Shown here piece by piece: positions 6,480 through 11,849 of a stretch of 11,849 bases of DNA. The notes under the pieces were generated by a model. The model saw only the letters and a list, made by a program, of their open reading frames with translations. It was not told the DNA's origin and made no database searches. Origin of the DNA: Clostridiales bacterium (GTDB lineage: Bacteria > Bacillota_A > Clostridia > Peptostreptococcales > Anaerovoracaceae); assembly GCA_015058265.1 (NCBI GenBank), contig SVCR01000027.1, positions 1 through 11,849 on the forward strand, read 5' to 3'. The translations under genes and the position numbers were made by a program. Each line of letters starts with the position of its first letter. The stretch's first letter is position 1.

Positions 6480-7961
6480 CTATTCTTCCTCTTCTCTTTC
6501 TGAAGTTTCATCTGACTCTGTCGGCTCGACAGGTATCGCTTGTTCATCAGGTGTCGGATTGTCAGGATCATCACCCGGATTAGGGTCATCCGGATTGTCA
6601 GGATCATCCGATGGTTCAGCATCATGGATTTCAAAAGCCGGCGTTATTTCGTCTAAATTAGCGTTGACCTCCAGAGCGGTATTAGCCCCTGCGGGATCAA
6701 GCTCAGTCGCCCTATCGCTGAGAGTGTCTAAAAGAAGCATCTTATACACAAGAGCCTTCTTCTTTTCGGAAGGTAAATTTGATAATGCCTTCGGAATGAC
6801 AAAGATCCTGAATGTTTTATTTTTTAAGCTTTCACGATTTTTGACTTTCTCTATTGCCTTTGACTTGCTCTCATCACTCAGATTCTTTGCAACTACCAGC
6901 ACACAGACTTCTTCGTTGACTTCGTCTTCACTTACACTTTGTGCACCTATGCTATCGAGTGCCTCATCAACTTCATCATCTATCGAGAAATACTTTACAT
7001 CGCAATATTCCTTTTCTTCTTCAAAAGCTTCCTTGTAGGATTCATACAATGCCTCAGTAGGATCTTCGTCTTTCTCCCATTGTGCGTACAGAACTATATT
7101 TCCTGCTTTCGAGAGCTTAGTACTCTTGGTAACTCTGTCTCCTCCGGTCTTTTTCGTATACCAGCCATCAAATGTATAACCGTCACGCGTTACTTTAGGA
7201 AGTGTCCCGAACGTGTCTCCCACTTTGAGTTCTCTGATCATCTGAGACGAGTTCTTGAGTGTACCGCCATTAGGATTAAAGGTGATTGTATATTCTTTAT
7301 TATCTGTCTCCGAAGCCTTCTTCTTCCAGTGGGCGTAGAGTGTCACTTTGGTCTTGCCGGAAGCTACTATGGAAGTCGAGAGGATCTTGCTCCCGCCCTT
7401 CTTTGCTGTATACCAGCCGTCAAATGTATATCCGCTCTTCGTAGGCACAGGAAGAGTACCGTATGCACGTCCGCTGAAGCGTGTAACGGTATTGGTAGTG
7501 AGAGAACCACCGTTAGCGTTCAGCGAAACAGATACTGTAACTGTTCGAGTCGTCCCTCCCGGATTAGTTCCAGGATTCGTCCTGCTCGGAGTAGTACCTG
7601 ATCTCTGATTGGTCGGATCAGTGTTAGGGTCAGTTGGTTCACTGTCATCGTACACATAGTCGTCTTCTTCAGCCTCGGTATCGAATGACTCCAAGTCTTC
7701 TTCATCGAAGCCGTAATCCTCATCGTCCGAACCATTGTCAGGGAACAATCCGGAGAAGAGAGATTTCTTGGAATCGCCCATTTCCAGGTCATCCCTGCGC
7801 ATCTCGAAATTCTCCAGCGCCATACCATCCGGGTCAGAGATAGTATTAGTAGCTTGTGCATCATTGGTCAGACGAGTACGGCAGCCGCTGAGAGTCAGCG
7901 CCATGGTCACCATGAGGAACAGCCATATTATTCTGTTTCCGGGATTTTTCTTTTTCATCAT
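6480..7961 (-). CDS. Lipoprotein with two InlB B-repeats and an uncharacterised C-terminal domain
   Basis: This 493-residue surface lipoprotein has a basic N-terminus (KKK, 3-5), a hydrophobic segment (about 11-25) and lipobox LSGC with lipidated C27. An acidic low-complexity linker (about 78-110) and a Thr/Pro/Gly-rich stretch (about 110-140) follow. Next come two Listeria-Bacteroides (InlB B) repeats at 142-212 and 224-296, each with NGG, GYTFDGWYT and LYAxW landmarks. Residues 300-440 look like a mixed alpha/beta domain that I do not recognise. The tail is Asp/Pro-rich and ends in EREEEE. No LPXTG or choline-binding signal is present, so anchoring is by lipid. The ATG at 7961 has AAGGTGG 9 nt upstream. 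It is the last gene of the moxR operon, 48 nt after the membrane protein gene, and could be that system's substrate or partner. Confidence 0.9.
   Translation of the reverse strand: MMKKKNPGNRIIWLFLMVTMALTLSGCRTRLTNDAQATNTISDPDGMALENFEMRRDDLEMGDSKKSLFSGLFPDNGSDDEDYGFDEEDLESFDTEAEEDDYVYDDSEPTDPNTDPTNQRSGTTPSRTNPGTNPGGTTRTVTVSVSLNANGGSLTTNTVTRFSGRAYGTLPVPTKSGYTFDGWYTAKKGGSKILSTSIVASGKTKVTLYAHWKKKASETDNKEYTITFNPNGGTLKNSSQMIRELKVGDTFGTLPKVTRDGYTFDGWYTKKTGGDRVTKSTKLSKAGNIVLYAQWEKDEDPTEALYESYKEAFEEEKEYCDVKYFSIDDEVDEALDSIGAQSVSEDEVNEEVCVLVVAKNLSDESKSKAIEKVKNRESLKNKTFRIFVIPKALSNLPSEKKKALVYKMLLLDTLSDRATELDPAGANTALEVNANLDEITPAFEIHDAEPSDDPDNPDDPNPGDDPDNPTPDEQAIPVEPTESDETSEREEEE
6555..6608 (-). repeat. 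18-bp direct repeat in the Asp/Pro-rich tail
   Basis: The 18-bp word CGGATTGTCAGGATCATC occurs at 6555-6572 and at 6591-6608, a 36-bp period. A degenerate CCGGATTAGGGTCATC lies between. It encodes the DDPDNP motifs of the lipoprotein tail. Because 36 is a multiple of three, gain or loss of a unit would keep the frame. Confidence 0.75.
7074..7538 (-). repeat. Tandem pair of InlB B-repeat units within the lipoprotein gene
   Basis: Units at about 7326-7538 and 7074-7292 each encode about 72 residues of the Flg_new/InlB B-repeat fold. The segments for GYTFDGWYT are closely similar at DNA level (near 7160-7185 and 7408-7433). That points to internal duplication with later divergence elsewhere. 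Confidence 0.85.
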
Positions 7962-8009
7962 TATCTCAATCCACCTTCAGTACATCCTGATATTTCATTA
8001 CAGCATGCA

Positions 8010-9407
8010 TTACAGAGCATATTTGAATCTTATCTTGAGCTTATCACGGAAATCAGCTCTGTTCTTAGTCATATCTATAGTTTCTTTCAGGAAACGATCC
8101 ATATCGAACCTATCCTGCTGTGTGATCTCATGATCACTGTATACAGCTTTCTTCCAGAGTTCGAGCATCTCTTCGAATCTGCCGCTGTACGTCTTGCCCG
8201 TCTCCATCCTGACAGTTCTGACAAGTGCTGAGAAAGGCTCATTTTCAGTGTGGATGCCATATGCCTTGAGCCATCTCACAGCATATGGGAACATGGCTCC
8301 GACAGCTACCGCCGGTTCAGGACTGTCTATACCTGCTCTAATCTTCCTGCGTTTCTTCTCAAGATGCTTGTGTACGAGCAAAGCGATCGCCAGTATCAAC
8401 AGCAGTATGACAACGGCGATGATCGCAGCTACCACACCTGCTCCGACGCCTTCGATACCATCGCGGATGCTGTCCATGAAGCCGCCTTCTTCGTAGTCAT
8501 CTTCGTCATCCATCATGTCTTCTTCCATGAACGGATCGTTGCCCTCAATATTGGCCATTCTCATGGAGAATATATCTCTGAGATTCTCATTGGCTCTGGA
8601 TACAGGCCCGAATTCGCCCGGATCGATGAATATGATCGCGCCGAGGACAAGCGACACTGCTATCAGCAGAGGCCACATGGTCTTGAGTCTGCTGCTGCAG
8701 AACGAAATGATCAAAGTGATGACAACAGCAGCCACTCCCGCCGATGCCGGAAGTATGCCGTAATACGCTGTTATCAGGAGAGTCACGGTAACTATCAGGG
8801 TGTTGACCCCGCGGTGATGACCTCCCGGTATAAGGGAAAGCAGCACCCCGACAGCTGTCGATATCCACACAACAGCTGATCTCATGCACATCTCAGGGTT
8901 CTCTTCTCCGGTCGCTCCGACTGAGAAATGCTTGTATGCGTATGCCTGGGCTTCCTCACCGACTTGATACAGCTGGTTCATTATCAGCTCAAACCCGTTC
9001 CATACATACTTGCGAAGTATTATCGCTGTCGCTGCCAGCAGTACAACACACACTGCCGCGCTGATGAGCTTTGTTCTGCCGCCGAGCTTCTCGCTGATTA
9101 TCCTCAGCACTACGAAAACGACAGATCCTGCAATCGCAAACGGGATGAGTTCAGGAGCTTCAGCAAGCATCAGGAGAACCGATGACGCTGCCAGCAACAC
9201 AGCCGCTGTCGCGATATTGACAGCCAGATCTCCCGACTTGATGATACCCTTGCTCTCGTTGAGCAGCAGCATAGGTGAAGTATTCCTAAGAGTAACAGCA
9301 AATTCGTCATTCTGATCAGCAGATGTGACCGATTCGGGTTCTGTCTCCGGATCCTTCTCTCTTCTCATTAAAAAGTCTATGTAATCTGATGCTTTGAATC
9401 TGCTCAA
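8010..9407 (-). CDS. Eight-helix membrane protein with DUF4129-like tail, TgpA-like but lacking a transglutaminase core
   Basis: This 465-residue protein has a cytoplasmic N-terminus (1-58) and seven hydrophobic helices (about 62-82, 85-103, 113-131, 177-193, 200-216, 220-236, 244-261). An acidic loop of about 60 residues (262-320, with DMMDDEDDYEE at 297-307) precedes helix 8 (321-345). The C-terminal tail from 366 (PYAVRWLKAYGI 374-385, LELWKKAVYS 415-424) resembles the DUF4129 domain that ends TgpA-type proteins. In TgpA a transglutaminase domain lies between the last two helices; here only the acidic loop remains and I see no Cys-His-Asp triad. Start choice is TTG at 9407, with AGAGG 6 nt upstream and one nt after the DUF58 stop, suggesting translational coupling. 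The first internal ATG (codon 14) has no ribosome site. The DUF4129 link is by pattern only. Confidence 0.8.
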   Translation of the reverse strand: MSRFKASDYIDFLMRREKDPETEPESVTSADQNDEFAVTLRNTSPMLLLNESKGIIKSGDLAVNIATAAVLLAASSVLLMLAEAPELIPFAIAGSVVFVVLRIISEKLGGRTKLISAAVCVVLLAATAIILRKYVWNGFELIMNQLYQVGEEAQAYAYKHFSVGATGEENPEMCMRSAVVWISTAVGVLLSLIPGGHHRGVNTLIVTVTLLITAYYGILPASAGVAAVVITLIISFCSSRLKTMWPLLIAVSLVLGAIIFIDPGEFGPVSRANENLRDIFSMRMANIEGNDPFMEEDMMDDEDDYEEGGFMDSIRDGIEGVGAGVVAAIIAVVILLLILAIALLVHKHLEKKRRKIRAGIDSPEPAVAVGAMFPYAVRWLKAYGIHTENEPFSALVRTVRMETGKTYSGRFEEMLELWKKAVYSDHEITQQDRFDMDRFLKETIDMTKNRADFRDKLKIRFKYAL

Positions 9408-9408
9408 A

Positions 9409-10764
9409 TCAAACCTCTATTCCTGCAAGTTCAGTCTTGTATGTCTGTTCGTCAAATCCTATAAATGTTGCTCCTTCATCCGTCTTGCCTGACATGTCCG
9501 TTCCGTACATCAATATCGTGACCTGACATCCGTTGGTAATGGAATTCAGTCCGTCAGGTATACGCGAACCGACAATAATGAGGTGAGCAAATCTGCTGTC
9601 GATTATTTCTCTTTCTATCTTTTCGAAAGCGCTCTGTGTTACCGCAGGTATCGCCAGGTATTCATCTGACGCCGCCGCGAGATCATGATCATTCATGACC
9701 TTACGGAATACCGGCAGGCCTGTAGCCGGGTCTGTCCATCCGGCAGTGAACGGCATCATGCTGTCAGACAGACTGCTGAGCACCGATGCGTATACCGAAG
9801 CGATGGAGTCCAGCGCGTCCGGATTGAGTCCTACATCTGCCGCATTATCCAGTATTACCATGAACTGATCCGTGACCGGGATACCGAGCACTTTGACCAG
9901 GAGCTTGTCAGTCTTCTCCGACAGCTTCCAGTGTATGTTCTTTATCGAATCTCCCGGGGTATACTCTCTTATCTCAAGTACTTCACCGGGATCGTTTCCA
10001 CGCTTTCCGTCGCGATATCTGTCACTTTCAGGCATGGATGCCGCACTGCTCGTCACAGTCAGAGCCATGTCGACGATATCCGGCATGACGGTAATATAGA
10101 TGTCATCGTTGATCTCCTTCTTCCTGCCCCAAAGCTGAAGCGGATCGAGGATCTTCAGTGAGTCAACAGTGATCTCATATCTTCCCGCATGCGAAGGCTT
10201 GACGGTGAAAGTGTTCTCCGATACTCCTCGGGGAGCTACAGATTTGTTCAGAACGATAAACTCGTTCTCGCCCGTCCTGAGGTTGGTGCATCTCACACGA
10301 GCTTCTACGCCTGATACAGGCATGATATCCGGATTTCTGATGGTGAATCTTATCTTGTAGCCTTCATCTTCATCATCCTTGCTGTCCGCTCCGAACGGGT
10401 CGTTGAAATCCTTATTTCCTTTCCTTCTGAACAATCCGGATCTGCGCCTGTTGCGGCGGTCTCTGTCTCTGCGTTCCTTCTTCCTGCGTTTCTTATTGCG
10501 CTTTCTTTTTCCGCGTCCGGATCCCTCTTCTGCTTCCTCTTCCTCATCGGCGCCGGGATCTTCATCATCTTCCTGTACGTCTTCCCCATCCATCGCGAAA
10601 GAGATCTGAAGATGTCTTCCTGACAAAGCAACAAGACCCCACGAGAAAACCGGCGCGCATATGCACGCTGCAAGCAAAGCAAGTGTCGCAGTTCCGTTAT
10701 CAAAGAGATACAGCACTGCTGATGCAATAAGTATCAGCAGCCATTCTATTCTTCTTCTGATCAT
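9409..10764 (-). CDS. DUF58 domain protein with a charged insertion
   Basis: This 451-residue membrane-anchored protein has two N-terminal hydrophobic helices (about 7-20 and 26-46), which put the rest in the cytoplasm. The DUF58 signature is EVLEIREYTPGDSIKNIHWK (261-280), followed by a vWA-like region starting FMVILDNAAD (301-310). DUF58 proteins usually sit beside MoxR ATPases and are thought to work as ATPase adaptors or in envelope assembly; their biochemistry is poorly defined. Between the first strand (HLQISFAMDG, 51-60) and the second (YKIRFTIRNP, 136-145) there is a 75-residue insertion. It is acidic at 61-80 and then very basic at 84-116. The ATG at 10764 has only a weak ribosome site (AGAGAG), 17 nt after the moxR stop, so translation may depend on coupling. 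Confidence 0.93.
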   Translation of the reverse strand: MIRRRIEWLLILIASAVLYLFDNGTATLALLAACICAPVFSWGLVALSGRHLQISFAMDGEDVQEDDEDPGADEEEEAEEGSGRGKRKRNKKRRKKERRDRDRRNRRRSGLFRRKGNKDFNDPFGADSKDDEDEGYKIRFTIRNPDIMPVSGVEARVRCTNLRTGENEFIVLNKSVAPRGVSENTFTVKPSHAGRYEITVDSLKILDPLQLWGRKKEINDDIYITVMPDIVDMALTVTSSAASMPESDRYRDGKRGNDPGEVLEIREYTPGDSIKNIHWKLSEKTDKLLVKVLGIPVTDQFMVILDNAADVGLNPDALDSIASVYASVLSSLSDSMMPFTAGWTDPATGLPVFRKVMNDHDLAAASDEYLAIPAVTQSAFEKIEREIIDSRFAHLIIVGSRIPDGLNSITNGCQVTILMYGTDMSGKTDEGATFIGFDEQTYKTELAGIEV

Positions 10765-10781
10765 CTGTCTCTCTGACCTGC

Positions 10782-11741
10782 CTATACAGAATATGGGACC
10801 TTAACGCTCTTCACGATCTGATCGAGGACTTCTCTGGTCCCGTTGTGTGCCGCTCTCGTCTTCTGAGTGAGGATGATCCTGTGAGCACATACATCAGGGA
10901 ATATCTCAAGAACGTCATCCTCGGTAACATAGTCACGACCCTTCATGAGTGCGCAGGCTTTGGCCATATGGCTGACAGCGATAGCTCCTCTAGGGCTGAT
11001 ACCGAGTTCAACACGTGAATCCTCTCTGGTAGCTGTTACGAGATCTGCAATATAAGCAACGACAGAATCTCTCAATGTGACTGTGAGAGTTACTTCCTGC
11101 ATCGTCTTGACGAGCTGCTGGTTGAGGACCTTTCTGACGTTAGCATATGGATCCATTGTCTGTCTCTCTCTGATCACCTGCATCTCGCTCTCTCTGTCAG
11201 GATATCCTACGCTGAGTCTTACGAGGAATCTGTCCATCTGAGCATGAGGCAGCAGCTGTGTTCCTGCTGTTCCTACCTGGTTCTGAGTCGCGATAACTAT
11301 GAACGGCTCCTGCAGTTTGTGAGTCGTTCCGTCAACTGTTACCTGCTTCTCTTCCATAGCCTCGAGAAGTGCAGACTGCGTTCTGCTGGATGTACGGTTG
11401 ATCTCATCTGCAAGCAGCAGATTGGTCTCATTGACTACACCCGGCATGTATGTGAATTTGTCGAGTTCTTTATTATATATAGTAAAGCCGACGATATCCG
11501 AAGGAAGAATGTCCGGTGTGAACTGTATTCTGTTATAGTTCAGGCCGAGCGCCTTACCGAATGCTACAGCCAGAGAAGTCTTTCCAACTCCCGGTACGTC
11601 ATCGATCAGGACATGTCCTCCTGCAAGAATACTCATCATGATCTTGCGAACTACGTCGTCCTTACCGATGATGACTTTTTCTACCTCGTCTGTCGCCATC
11701 TGAACGGCGTTATGGATCGTCTCTAAAGTTTTTCCCTGCAC
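10782..11741 (-). CDS. MoxR family AAA+ ATPase
   Basis: This 319-residue protein is the usual length for MoxR ATPases. Motifs are Walker A DDVPGVGKTS (47-56, K54), FTPDILPSDIVG (74-85), Walker B LLLADEINR (108-116) and sensor 1 ATQN (151-154). The family's LPxAQxDRF segment appears here as LPHAQMDRF (164-172), and sensor 2 is GISPRGA (247-253). MoxR enzymes act as chaperone-like remodellers that work with vWA or DUF58 partners, often for extracytoplasmic or membrane complexes. Two positions depart from the common form: ATQNP reads ATQNQ, and LPEAQ reads LPHAQ. The start is GTG at 11741, with AAGGGAGG 9 nt upstream; the next in-frame ATG (codon 15) has no ribosome site. It is the first gene of a four-gene operon. 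Confidence 0.96.
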   Translation of the reverse strand: MQGKTLETIHNAVQMATDEVEKVIIGKDDVVRKIMMSILAGGHVLIDDVPGVGKTSLAVAFGKALGLNYNRIQFTPDILPSDIVGFTIYNKELDKFTYMPGVVNETNLLLADEINRTSSRTQSALLEAMEEKQVTVDGTTHKLQEPFIVIATQNQVGTAGTQLLPHAQMDRFLVRLSVGYPDRESEMQVIRERQTMDPYANVRKVLNQQLVKTMQEVTLTVTLRDSVVAYIADLVTATREDSRVELGISPRGAIAVSHMAKACALMKGRDYVTEDDVLEIFPDVCAHRIILTQKTRAAHNGTREVLDQIVKSVKVPYSV

Positions 11742-11781
11742 GGCTCTATGCCTCCCTTAAATTAGAATTTACAAATATGCC

Positions 11782-11802
11782 TACGGAATACATTATAACA
11801 CA
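11782..11802 (-). promoter_or_regulatory. Promoter of the moxR operon
   Basis: On the minus strand TGTGT precedes a perfect TATAAT (11797-11792), an extended -10 of the TRTGn type with no clear -35. The following bases include ATTCCGTA. The 21-bp stretch is identical to the nadE promoter except at one position. Transcription should start near 11785, leaving a leader of about 43 nt. Confidence 0.75.
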
Positions 11803-11849
11803 ATATACTCATTAATGATTATTAAATGTTATGCAAGGCAGCCAAACAA
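11803..11849. other. AT-rich upstream flank of the moxR promoter
   Basis: This holds an AT-rich stretch and one perfect 10-bp palindrome, TCATTAATGA (11809-11818), near the expected -35 position. I see no gene here. Confidence 0.4.

Noticed and set aside
6439..7038. Plus-strand 199-residue serine-rich frame
   Set aside because: It is antisense to the lipoprotein gene; the serine runs are the mirror of its acidic codons, and it has no ribosome site.
6480..7961. Sortase-anchored internalin-like protein
   Set aside because: No LPXTG, no C-terminal hydrophobic segment and no leucine-rich repeats; the lipobox at C27 explains anchoring.
8010..9407. Possible transglutaminase triad in the membrane protein
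   Set aside because: The only Cys residues (C120, C174, C237) lie in or beside helices, and the GGHHRG at 195-200 is a short loop, not a transglutaminase His motif.
11809..11818. Perfect palindrome TCATTAATGA upstream of the moxR promoter
   Set aside because: It is a 10-bp AT-rich palindrome in AT-rich sequence and is plausibly chance; no second copy was seen at another promoter.

Overview
The window looks like a chromosomal segment of a Gram-positive anaerobe of the Bacillota, most likely class Clostridia. The basis is gene content: a YerC-type TrpR relative, a DUF1461 membrane protein, RecD2 rather than RecBCD, a YhaM-type exoribonuclease, an InlB-repeat lipoprotein, strong AGGAGG-like ribosome sites and TRTGn extended -10 promoters. 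A genus cannot be named from the sequence alone. No tRNA, rRNA, CRISPR array, insertion sequence or phage gene was seen. No gene-free stretch exceeds 300 bases.

Left block (1-4147, minus strand): a YhaM-like HD exoribonuclease, the RecD2 helicase and a ComF phosphoribosyltransferase cut by the left edge. They appear to form one nucleic-acid-handling operon read leftward from a promoter near 4103. A hairpin sits in the yhaM leader and another lies between the comF ribosome site and its start codon.

Centre (4096-6435): nadE (ammonia-dependent NAD+ synthetase) is read rightward from a promoter that overlaps the yhaM promoter. It has a structured leader of about 100 nt. A bidirectional terminator separates it from a minus-strand TrpR-related repressor gene. 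A rightward gene for a DUF1461 four-helix membrane protein follows, with its own promoter, ending at a second bidirectional terminator.

Right block (6480-11802, minus strand): a four-gene operon with tight spacing (gaps of 17, 1 and 48 nt). Its order is MoxR AAA+ ATPase, DUF58 protein, eight-helix membrane protein with a DUF4129-like tail, and lipoprotein with two InlB B-repeats. It resembles the widespread MoxR-DUF58-TgpA cluster, but the membrane protein has no transglutaminase core: a short acidic loop sits where that domain would be. A surface lipoprotein is added, and the DUF58 protein carries a large acidic-then-basic insertion. This variant is the most interesting system in the window. 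Its promoter shares a 21-bp element (20 of 21 identical) with the nadE promoter.
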